Positions 36,622 through 49,500 of a stretch of DNA of 64,000 bases are shown here, one piece after another. Source of the stretch: Styela clava (lineage: Eukaryota > Chordata > Ascidiacea > Stolidobranchia > Styelidae). The notes under the pieces were generated by a model that did no database searches, was not told where the DNA came from, and saw only the letters and a program-made list of their open reading frames with translations. The DNA is taken from assembly GCF_964204865.1 (NCBI RefSeq), contig NC_135258.1:15553001-15617000 (forward strand), in the 5' to 3' direction. The translations under genes and the position numbers were made by a program. The number at the start of each line of letters is the position of its first letter. Within the stretch, counting starts at the first letter, position 1.

Positions 36622-37311
36622 CAGGGAGTCCTCGGGTTACGACGGTCGCGACTTACGATGTTTCGAGGTTACAAACGCGCACTCCATAACGCTGTTTCGA
36701 GGTTACGAACGCACTTTACGAACATATACAGATATAAAAGATAATACTGTACTGTAATATTTAAGCCTATAAACTGGATCATTGTGATCAAGAAAATCAG
36801 TAATCTGGGCTCATTGGTTTTCGTTATTTACATCGTAAATGACGTGACCAATTGCGAACTATTACGATTATGAACGTATAATCACTAAGCTTCAGTCACA
36901 TGGTACAGTACTGTACGTACACAGTTCCAGTGATACAGTACTGTACACAGTTCCAGGTACTGTACGTCATTTTGGTTGTTTAAGCCGGTTTTTTCGTAAC
37001 TTTTTTGATCGTTTTTTTTTTACTTTTGCCCTTTGTTATGGACTCAACACAAAAAAAGATGTTAAGATACTGTACAGTGTTTGCTTTCATTACGTGTTGT
37101 GGAATTTTTTATCTGTTTTTCTGATAAAATTCTTATTTGCATTATTTGTACATTTTATTAGTGTACAGTACCATACTTTACAATACAGTACGATGTGTAT
37201 AGAGTAATTCATGCACTGTACCACTGTACAGTATAATGTTCCGACTTACACTGAAATTCGGGTTACACAGAGTCTCAGAAACGGAACTGCGTCGTAGTCG
37301 AGGACTCCCTG
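36622..37311. mobile_element. Non-autonomous mariner/pogo-like element
   Basis: Perfect inverted termini cagggagtcctcg at both ends, flanked by TA on each side (36620-36621 and 37312-37313), the target used by Tc1/mariner/pogo elements. The termini extend imperfectly (ggttacgac against actacgac). The 690-bp interior has palindromic tacagtactgta strings but no transposase. Confidence 0.85.
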
Positions 37312-37540
37312 TATTATTGATATAACTGGCAACCGTATTTTTGATATTCAATTTAATGATATTCCATTCAAAATGTGATGTCATAATAAGCAAAGTAAGA
37401 TCACCGGGTAATTTCCCAAAAAGGCCCAGGATGACTTGCGCTTGCGCAGCCTCGTGCAATTTGTGACAGCAAAAGTTGTTTGAAAATCATAGTAATCTTC
37501 GACATATGCTGAATTGTTTAAGAGTACTGCTTCGAAGCCA

Positions 37541-40500
37541 ATGAGGAAAATGCAACTTCAAGCTCTATCAAAAGCGTTTATTTTTTCGATTTTATTTTGC
37601 GTTGCCGAAAACGCAGACGCCGATGCCAGTAAATTTGGAAATGAAATTATAACCATTACAAATAAGATTCTGGGAGCAACAGCTTTTAAAAATCACTTAG
37701 CTGAGGATGAAAAATTCGGAAATGAACAATTGAAGGGTGATTCCATTGTGAAAGAGCTTGCAAATAACATCGAAAATAAGATTTCGTCGAGAGAGAAAGC
37801 TATAAAACATCTCAAAGACGCGGTCATAGATTCTTACAATAAATCGTCTTGGGGACAGTACACTGAATGTTGCCAATATAGCGATTTTGATTTGAATTTG
37901 GCGTACGATGGGAGATTTCTTGGAAAGGTGAGTGATATGTGATAACGTTGCCTGTATTTCAGATCACTAGAACAGGATATCTATGAGTATGTAACTTACT
38001 GAACTGAAACACTAAAAAAGTTAATTGTAACACTGTAAGACGATGGGAATTATTATACCGGTACTTATATCGGACTTCAAATACCGCTAAAACTCAGCAC
38101 GGATTTTGTCAAAATTTTCATTGTTTATATTTGCAACTGTAAATTTCAACCAATATATTGTATCCATGGTAATCAAATGAAGTGTGACTAGCCAAAATAT
38201 ACGCTTTGGTGAATCCTAGCTTATGCGATTTTTGAGTTTCAACAACTGAATCGCTGTTTATAATGCTCAAATTTCATATATTCCTATGCGATCTTATAGG
38301 TTGATACAAACTCCTTGTGTACGATGAAATCTTCAATTGTAACAAAAATTCACGAAGTTCCTGATGACGATTTCCTAAAATCTTCCTTGGAAAATCTAGA
38401 AAATTATCCAGGAATCAAATCGCAATATTTCGGCAGTGACAGTGGAACATTGCTGAATTTCCCAGCGTCTTCAGTACCGAATTGTGGATCGTACGATAAC
38501 AGGTTTAGACCGTGGTGAGTGAACAAAATGAGGCGATTTATATTTCGTAATCATCACAGCAAATCAGCACCTTAAGCACAGAAAGTCGCTTGCTTTTAAC
38601 AATTGAGTTCAAGTCTAAGTGAGTCTGGTAGTGCGAAGTGTAATAATAATAGTAACTTGGTGTCTTAGGTTAAGGCAGTGGTTCCCAAACTGTGGGTGAA
38701 GGTTTTCCAGGGTCGCCTAATTTCTTTCAAACATGGCGCCAAAATTGCTCGGTAAAACTTTCATGCTGCGAGAAATTATGTTGGGTTGTGATTTTGTACA
38801 AGTGTAGCCGCTTGGTTATCGAAAATACAAAGTAAATTGCTTTATTCGGCGATTGGACCTTTATCAGGTGTTTGACAAGTGACAAGCGGGTCTTGACCGA
38901 GTAATTATTAATCTTTAGGTTTCGATCATTTGCGAGAGCGCTTTGTTAATTCGCGCACGAGTCTAAAATCTAGGTTGTGTATTTTGTCCACCCCGCCTCC
39001 ACATAAAAGTAAACATTTTCGTATCGCAATATTACGTATTTAGATGTTTCATACAAAATTTCAAAGCGTTCCGAGCAGTCAAACACAAAACCACAACAAG
39101 TTCTAGCATAATAAAGGCACTTTGAAGATGTGATTCCGTACACTCCTTTTTTTTATTTTACATTCATGCTCTGTTTTGCTTTCGAATTAATAAATGAGCA
39201 ATCTGTAATATGTTAATATAGAACTAAAAATAATAAAGACGTTGTTGGAATATACAAAATAAGATTTTGAGTTAATGTATATTTAAAAACAATCTTACTA
39301 TTTCCAAATATCGTACGCGTCCTTACAATCTACCACGTTTTATTAAGTACTTCTATGTTTCGCCAAAGAATTGTTATAATTCTGATCTAAGAGATTATTA
39401 CACCGTGGTTTTCAAACGATTCCATGTGTTATCAAATCTTCTGAGGTTTCCCCGTTTTTCCGGCGCATTGCCGGAATCGTTCATATATTTTTTGGGCCAA
39501 TGTTCACCGTCAACGTCTACTAGTAGTTGATATACAGATATAATATATTAGATATTAATTTTGGAAGTTGCTGAACATTTCCAGTTGTGGGGTCGCGAGT
39601 ATCTGTAGGGTTTGATTTTATGAAAATTGGGGTCGCGAATATAAAAGTTTGGGAACCACTGTGTTAAAGTATAAATTAACGTGTTTTACCTGGTTGATAA
39701 AGCACAGTGCTATGTCTATTTCACTCGGCATTTTCCTTCCGTTCAGTACTTACAAAGGTTCTATTTTCAATAATTGCTCATTCAATTTGCTGAATAGACC
39801 CATTTTTGATGGCTATATATTTCCTTCTGATTATGATATAGGTATGTTCAAGCAAGCGCTCCAATTCCAAAAGACACCGTGATACTGATTGACATGTCTG
39901 GTTCAATGGAGAAAGAAAATCGTATGATTGCTGCAATACATGCAGCTAACACTATACTATCGAGTCTCACACCCGATGATAGAGTGGCAGTAATTGGATT
40001 CTCCGATTATGCTTACGCCGTTGGGTCAGATATTGCAGGAGAGGCAATTTCACACAAAAATTACAACGGGTATCAAAAGAAGTAAGATTTATTTTCAGAA
40101 ACATTTAAAGTAAATAAACTGCTTATAACATGATAATTTCGGACCAGGATTTTTCGAGAAAAAATTTACAAATTAAACATATAGAATACAAATTTTTTAA
40201 ACAACTTACTGTGCTGACTGTTCGTTCCCTTTTTCAACTAGTTGTATTACCAATATCATAACATTCACAAGTTAATACAAATAATAATATAACTATATCT
40301 ACATAATAATATAACTTGTTTAGATAATTCAGTGTTTGATTTTTTAACTTGTGATTGATCAAATAATTTCATTAGCTTGATTAGATCAGAAAGAATCAAA
40401 ACTATATTTTTCCCTTGCGTGACCCAATAAAATAAGAAATATGGTTGCTTTAAATGCGGTTATAGGTAAAAGATTGTCTGAGTCCATAGCTTTGAAACAT

Positions 40501-43500
40501 TCGTGGAAAATAATATTTATAAGAATATTACATAATCTCATACGTTTTTATATGAAGACAAGGTACCCCGACATGCTACGATAATACCATGATGGATGCT
40601 ACACCAAGAAATATACATCATTTAACAAAGGCTGTGTCTGGAATGGTGTCACATGGTGGTACGAATTATACAACAGGCCTTATAATGGCTTTCAAGTTCC
40701 TATACAGTGCACTGGAAAGTGACGTCACGTCGTCTTGTGGTGTTGGGTATGTTCGGTTAGTATGTTTCAGTCTTTCGTCGAATAGGAACTGTTCAATGCC
40801 ACTTTGTGTTTATAGGTAAATTGTAACGATGGGCGCTCATTGGTTAGATTGCTGAGTCTAACAAACTGAGCATCACGGGTTATCGGTTTCAAACTTCACG
40901 TAAAAGGAAGGGTACATGGTATTGAGTAGGAAATGCGTAACCGAAAAGTATCCGGAATCTTCCAAAATAGCAACTTGTACATAGCATTGTATGCAATGAA
41001 GGCGTGAGGACTACTCATGTTAGAGTTGTAGATAAAAGATTTCGAATGACTCTGTTCATTTTCAGCCTAATTTTTGAACATTCATAGTAGCTGGAATATT
41101 ATTCAACTTTAACTTTTCTACGAAAATACTGAACCAGTCGATTCCTGGACCTAAAAAGGAAGAAGTGGCTAGAAAGCTTTTACTTTTATGTATTTTTCTC
41201 GTTGTCCATCGCAGCAAATTTTGCTCGTTTTTTATATCACACGGGCACACATGACATTCGTTAAAATCCATAAACCTGGAGCATAACATCGAACAAAATT
41301 TTACTGACACTGCGGTTGACATTGAGCATTACTCTCTCTCATTATACTGAAGAGCTTCTCAGTCTAATGCGATAATTGACTTTCTTCTAGAAAATCGACA
41401 CCAAGGGAAATTGCATATTCACGGCATCGAAGTATTATTTTTCTTTCGGACGGTAAGCCAAGCGATCGTCCTATCGGGATATTAGATCTCATTCACAAAC
41501 GAAATAGAGATATGCATAACAGCGTTGTTCTTCTATGTTATGCACTTGGTAAAGGAACATTCGGTCATTTTATCGAAACAATGTCTCGGCAAGATCACGT
41601 GCCACGTGACGTAGAAAAGTGTAAAGAGGTGAGATATTAAATTTGAGAAACATAAAAGGGGCTCCCGAAGTATGCGAACCAAGATGGCGGACATCGGAAT
41701 GTAATATGTGTACTAGGTTAGGGTTAGGCCATAATTTTAGGTATAAATACTACGGGAGGCTCTTGGCTAGTCTTCGAACTGATAATAGGACTAAAATAAG
41801 GAAAATTGGAAAAAAAGTATCGCCTAACCCTAACCTGTTACCCATGTTACGTTCCGATGTCCGCCATCTTGGTTCGCATACTTCGGAAGCACCAGTTTTT
41901 TGTTATCATTCCAGTCAAGTACAATATAATATACTTTTGTGAAAAACTGACCATAACTAATAATAGTAAATAAAGAAAAATATTACTTTACAATGCCATG
42001 TCTATGTTTCAGTCTGAAGATGTAGCATTGTGTCATCCTAGTGGTGCGAAGTCATGTGACCTGCCGTCACCACGTAAAGGTTTATTTCGACAAGTAACTG
42101 ACAGTCAATATCTAAGATCTGAGATGGGATCTTACTACAACTATTTTGCTACTGTATCAAACAAGGTGAAATATTTCATTTTTTATTGTGATTGTTTTTC
42201 TACATAGTGAAAAATTTGATCTTCATCGTTGTCACGTGGCCTATTTGTCGTTAGAGCGTTAGACTTAAGGATATTGGCACGGTGTAAAGATCTCGGGTAA
42301 AGATCTCGGTTTCAAACCTAGGCCCACCAATTCGCCCATAGTGTAATAAATTGGTTAAATGGACAACCGGACAGCAACGTATAAGTACCTGCTTTTACAT
42401 AGCATTGATCCAAGTGAGGACATGAAACGTAGTATGAAAAATTGCTATGGTTGTGGAGAATTTGGTCGAAACATTTTTGATTATCGAAGTTCCGTCGTTC
42501 TAACATCCTGAGTGTATTTTTAGCCTCCAGAATAATTTTTTGCGATATTTCAGAATTCGAACGATGTAATATGGAGCGTTCCATACTATGATGCTGGTGG
42601 AATGGGAATGATTGTTACTGCAGCATCTTCAATTGTAATGGGAGGTCAGGAAAGTTATTTTTATTTCGAGAGCCCCGTTTTAAATTAAATTTATGTATTT
42701 CTATTCCACGCGTTCTAATCGATTTAATAAAGCTATGGATAAAGTTGAAAACATACTTCTCATTTTATTCTCGGTATATCCGTGGATGATAAATATCTGT
42801 CACTCAATTTTCAATCGTGATCATTCAATTTGGGCTGAATAATTATATTTCCTCTTTTCGGTTGCATAATAAAGTAGACATTTACTATAACGTTACATGT
42901 GCTCGTTAGAATAAGAATGATCGCAACCGATTGAAGTCCGTGGCATTGACCGATAAATAGCTTATGTGATACCTCAGCCTATAGTCACACGTATTCGAAA
43001 ATCCCAACAAATTAGTTGATGTGATGTTCAATAACTAAATCCAGCTTTTTCAGTGGTGTTTACATTTACTCACGGACGATATAACTATAGTCATCTGATA
43101 CAAGGATCCGGAGATAAAAATGCTCATTGCGTCATTACTTATAAATCTGACTCCTTAGTGAAATGTGATACAGCACTACCCCAACAAAATTTAATGCATA
43201 GTTACATAGGGGTCACAAAGGGCTCGATGTCAAGCGCTAATCACATAAAGAACGTATCAATAATTTAAATAAAATAAAAATGCCGATGTAGATGCGCTTG
43301 GAGTACATATCAATGTTTGAAAACTTTAAAATACATAATAACATTTAAGCGTTCCCTTTCGGAAAACGTTTTCAAAATTCTTCCATGAAAAAAACAAATT
43401 TAGTGAATTTACAGATAGACTGGTTGGGGTCGTCGGAACTGATTTATCTATGAGAGAAATGATGGCTGAAGTGACGTATTTTCACGCTGGTGGTCAAGCA

Positions 43501-46500
43501 AGCTATGCCTTTGTGATGGACAAAACTGGACGTGTACTGCTCCATCCACATTTGCCCTCACCATCGAGTGTAAAAGATGACCCAGTTTTGACTGAAATTG
43601 GCGCTTTCGAAAGAACCAAAGAAGTGAAACAGTTTTTGGAATCCGTATTAGATGATGAGAATGAGAAAGATTTGCCAGTTGATGAAGCTAAGATATATAG
43701 AAAGTCAGTCAACACGAAAAGGGTGATACCGCAGGTAATTTTTAGATTTGTGTAGAAATGTGCATTTCTAAATAGCGAAGTTTAGAAATAGTTATATAGT
43801 CATTTTTAAGATAAAAAAAAACGATATCTGTTAGATTTTGAGCTGCAGAATGCAAAAAAAATCAATTTTAAAGGTCTGTGTTATCAAACTAGATTATTTC
43901 CATGATCAAATCGCTTGATTTAATTTTTTGAACAGCCCTTATTTTTACTGTATGACGTTTAATAAATATACTGTTAAAAATATGGTTAATTGAACTCGAA
44001 AATCTCTGTAAATAAAGGTAAAAGAAGACTATTGTTCTCAACGTACATTCACCGCTCTGTCGGATTTGAAATTCTTGTTTTCCCCTTATTTAGTATAAAA
44101 CTCAGTTTTAATTTTCGTTTAATCTTCAATATGCCATAAGATAGTAATATTCACAGCTCGCATGCTGCGTTTTTTAAGATTTGAATGGTTTGTATTGTGC
44201 AGATCAATATTCATTGCAATAATACGAAATAAGTAATACTACTCACACATTGAAATCATAGTTTCTCTCACTAACAAAATAAAAGTTCTTGGGGATGAAT
44301 ACCTTCCCGGTTGAAATCGCTGCATTAGTGCTATGTTATCTAGGATTGTGATCTGAAAGTTGGCTTGTAGTTATACATATGATATAACAGTCAAAAACGT
44401 ATCTTATTTTAGGAGCACAGAAATGTCGAGACTCGAGATGCTTACTTGAGTTATTCTTGTATGAAAATTCGTCATCTTATTGTGTGTGTCGTCATAGAAG
44501 ATGATGTTGCGTCACAATTAAAATTTACTCCACAAGATTTACCTCCAGATTTCGAGTTTCTATATCACAGGTACACTATGGGATCGGGTATATATTTTTG
44601 TCTAGTGAATAAGACGTTCTTATATATCAATAACTGATTATACGAAGCCTTGTTCAGTGACAAACGTGATATAAAAATTCATGTAAAATTAACTATTTCT
44701 ATTCAAAAATGTGAAGCAAACTAACTTTATATTATAGACTGTTATTAATGTACGCTGAAACTCGAAGTCTGCTATTCAGAACGTGCATCCATTCCAATCT
44801 TTTTGTCCGAAACTGTTTTCTCGTATTGTGACGTCATTTGATCACGAGGAACTGAGAAATGTCAGATATCATTGGTATTTATCGGTGCTGCCGTTCCTAA
44901 TACAATAATGAGATATTTATCTAAAAATATATTTTTTTGATTTCTTACAAAACTTACGCCCAATGAACGTTTTTATCAAATATTATTCCGCTGTAGGTTT
45001 GAAAATCCTGAACACAATTTGAATTGACTCGAATTTTGTCATTTGCGGACTTAATTTATATATTATCTTTATCTTTCAGATCAATGATACATTACTATTA
45101 GTTGGAGTTACGCGACTATTTGCGCGGGAGATATTTATCTCATGTTCTTTAGATTTGTGCCTGTGTATCCGTATGCGTATAACTCTTGAATGACTTCGAA
45201 TATACCTCTTAATTTATTCTACATCATTCTTACATTCAAGTCCTTGAAGCCGAATGCATGTTTTCAATGGAGTCGAATCCGGAGTCTTGCTTTTAAACTC
45301 GCCGAAGTTGAAAATCATATTTGCAGACTCTCAATAGTGGTAAAACAGAGTTGAAATCTTCCGTAAAAACTCAACAACTTTAAAGTTTAGTCATCGTTAT
45401 TAACAGTCTGATAAAGAAGACTTGTATATTCCACGTTTTTGTTGTTGTTTGTTATTAAAAATGATTTCCTCGGAGTTCGGAACAAGTCGGAGACAACCTG
45501 GACAGGAGTTGGAGTCTAATTTTACTTTTTCAATCCGGATTGACGATTCGGAATCAATTGTAAATTCAACCTGGTTAGGAGTTGGAGTCAAATTTTACCT
45601 TTCCTTTTTCAATCCGGATTCACGATTCGGCATCAATTGTAAATTCAACCTGATTAGGAGTTGGAGTCAAATTTTACCTTTCCTTTTTCAATCCGGATTC
45701 ACGATTCGGAATCATTTGTAAATTCAACCTGATTAGAAGTTGGAGTCAAATTTTACCTTTCCTTTTTCAATCCGGATTGACGATTCGGAATCAATTGTAA
45801 ATTCAACCTGATTAGGAGTTGGAGTCAAATTTTACCTTTCTTTTTTCAATCCGGATTCACGATTCGGAATTAATTGTAAATTTTTCCCGACTCCCTCCCA
45901 CCTTATACAGATCCATTACACAGACACTTGAATCACATACCTAATGTTGATGCATTATACTATAAAGTAAAATTGAATATTATAGGTTCGACGTTTCTCC
46001 ACCTGCTCAGTTGTGCCAGTATCACGGTGGCTTATCAAGTGGTGCAAAGTCAACGGTGTTTCTTGCGCCATCTTCATTCGTAAATATTGGGAAACATCTC
46101 GGACAACCTGAAACATCAGAATGGGTTTCTGAATTAAAGGCGTACATGTACGATGCTAAAAAAATTAACTTGGGGCGGACGCCTGAAGAGATTGCCGCTC
46201 AAGTTAACCTGAAGCTAGGTATAAGAGATGCTGTCAGAGTCACTGCAAAGTAAGTTTTTCGTGTTTTTAAGGCCACAATTTTAGGTACAAATACTACGGG
46301 AATCACTTGGCTATAGTCCCCGAACTCGTAATACAGGTACAATAAGGAGAAATGGAATAAAATTATAGCCGAACCCTAACCTGGTACACATACTACGTTC
46401 CGGTGTCCGCCATCTTGGTTCATATACTTCGGGAGTACCCAAAAATTAGCTCACTTTTTTTTCTCAAGTTATTTTCCAACACTCCTTGTGGTATTTACGT

Positions 46501-49500
46501 TCAGGCTGGACAAGATATGGAAAGATCAATTAGGCAATACAACAAAACAAGCAGGAGACGAGTCATCGGATAATGATTTACGTCGAAGCGTTATTTATCG
46601 ATATTTTTCTTCTGAAAATGGAATGTTTCGCATCTTTCCAGGAACTCAGATGCCTAAAACATACAATCCTATCCATAGGCCTTGGTATCAACAAGCTAAA
46701 GCCTTGCTAACAGGAGAATATATTATGGGAAAGGCATGAAATTTTTGTGACATATTTTCAAAGCCCGCTAATAGAGGTTCTGTGCTAGAATACGTTATCA
46801 AAATTTTTTTTTGTTATTTTCTTACTTCTGGCGGCATTGGATGAAATGTATTTCAGGTATCATGAAAACCAATATCTAATTATTAATAGCATTCTCATAT
46901 TAAGGACTCACCCAATGTTAGCTTACGACTGGTTCTATCAATACTCATTACGTAATTCAGGTCTCGAAACGTTTGAGAAAAGCAACACACATTGCTCAAA
47001 GTCATTTTTCATAAATTCAGAAATGTGAATCTTCAAATAGTGGTGACAATTGTGGTGACGCCGCTGCGGTGTCACCTCCATATTTGGACGTCTCAGGTGC
47101 CGGTGTAGTGGTAACGATCACGCAACCTATTGTGGTATCGGCAACAAAAGATACGGATAAGGTATCTAAGCAAGTTGTTGGTGTCATGGGAGGTGACATG
47201 CGGATCCGGTTTCTTGAAAGTATCCTGAGATCAACAGTTAAAGATTGCAAAAGAGACTCCGGTTTTGAGTGCATTTTGATAGATTTGGCAGGTAAGGTTA
47301 TGTTTAAAAAATGACTTAACGGTACAGATTTACATTCATGTTAACGTGCGGCAAGACTCTTGAATCCAATAAAAATAGTCATTTAAATCCTGGCTACAGC
47401 ATCCTTGCATCATACGCATACCTATACAACGACACAAAGGCATAGAAAAATATTAGGTAGTTGGTTTGGTGTAATCCTAACTGAAACCGATAATCAAACG
47501 AATTAACAAGGTTGAAATATATGGTTACGAAGATAAAATGTTGAAAAGTGTTCCCATGAATTAAAACAGAACGGTTAAATGATGGTGGGTAAAATATCAA
47601 GCGCCATGCTTATCGAAAGAACTAAAAAAACTATTATCTTCCTAGTGGCTTCAACCATCTTTACGTACTAAAAATTTATAATCGACTGGTCAAGTAGTTG
47701 CCGAAAATAAAAAAAAATCTCACAACAACCCCTAGCCACACCACAAGACAATTAAGAACAACAATTCATATGTACATTTCGTGTCCAATAAAAGACATAT
47801 TGGCGTCGACATATTATTTGTATGTATTTTGTTATTTTAATACGATATTTTTTAGTAATCAATAAATAATTTTTCCCGACCTTTTTTGCAGGCTATGTTA
47901 TATTCGACAACGCTCTTGCTGGAATGGATGATGCAGCCATTGAACAAATTGTAAAAACCAATTATCACGTGACTTCTGCACATAGAGTTATAGCAGACGA
48001 ACTTGTCCGTTTAGGTATTCTGGTGAGACAACAATGTGTAGATGTATCACAGGTTGGTGGTAATATTTCTTTGTTTGAAGAATGAGCCAAGTTTTCTAAA
48101 TTATCGTCGCTGCCGTTCCTTACCCTGTGTTTTTCTCAATTTATTTCTTACTCTGGATTGGTTAGACTAAACGTGGACTAAATTCCCGAATTTACCAACT
48201 CATAAATGCAGATGAAAGGTAGATGTCAATACCACAAAAAATGATATATATTCAATTCACTAATAAATAACGTATAATATGATCAGTATAAATGTTTTAA
48301 ATAATATTCTATGTACTTCTTTCCTCATAAAAAGGTTTTATCGAGGTGCGCGATTGACTATCATTATTAGGTAACTGTGAAAAACTTTCTCTTCGGAATT
48401 TGTATACTTTCTTTATTATTTTATAATTCATTCTTCATATTTTTAAACTTCAATTTGGACGATCGTTTGGACAAATTGTAGCTGTTCTGGTTGGGTTGCG
48501 CTCATGGTTTGTTGCTTTCGCTTCTTTCGCAATTGATTTCGAATTTATCAGTACTAATAGATGGAGAAGTACCTTATTATATATTTTTAATTTTTCCTGA
48601 GTCCTATTGGTCCCGGTATTCCACTCCCAAATTTACTTCAAGGGAACCTTGTTATATGACATCTGGCACGCGTTTCCATATGACATTCGGTCAAATTCTT
48701 TTACTTCATTTACTCATCGTGCCCATATATTTGAGCATTCCTCTCTCTTGTACAGTTGAAGGAAAATAAAAGTTGAACTTCGTTTTTAAATATTTTACAC
48801 ATTTGAAACTTTTTCTTGATGTGATCAAAATAGTAAAATTACGTTCGCTTACGATTTAGGTCGCGTATCTAGAAGAATATCAGGTTGATTTGAAAAAGTT
48901 GGCGAAAAGTATGGATGGATTATTGTTTCGAGCATCTCATGTAAACAAAACTAATACTATTTTGCTTATTATATCAACGGATTTCTGGGTGCCACAGTAT
49001 TTAAATCAAAGTAAGTAGTTAATGTATTTTTTCATTCATACATATATTCATATACGTACATTTTATACGGTTTTCACTCTGAGCTAGGTTTTGTTCAAGC
49101 CACCAATAGGCAAAAATGTTTGCTGATTTTACGTTAAGAATAAAATGAATTCTCCCATCCCCACATCGGTAACTACGATAAGTAGATTTCTAGAAAAGTA
49201 TTGTTAACAAAATTGACTCAGTGATTGGCGCATCGTGGTAAGCGTTAGGAATACACTTGCCATCACACTTCTGATAAACCTGCGTGGGTTATCAGGTTCG
49301 AATGCCGAGGAAGATAATTAGGTGCGAGAGGATTGCGATGGTCGGTTTCGGCTTCTTTCACCCTAAAGTCCATGCATCTAAACCAAATTACTAGATAACT
49401 AATCTCCTGGACTGGCAACCAAAAGAGAGGCCACGGTACTCTATTCTATATGATTATGTCGTATTTTCGGCTTTCCTCTCCCCGGGATATGTATATAAAA

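Noticed and set aside
43053..43268. Possible extra CACHD1-like exon after cttttttcag
   Set aside because: Exon 7 (phase 1) joins exon 8 at 43415 in frame and continues the cache domain; this stretch has no donor at its end.
48491..48769. 92-codon plus-strand open frame in the CACHD1-like gene
   Set aside because: Its frame does not connect to exons 13 and 14, which join each other directly in phase 0; it is intronic.
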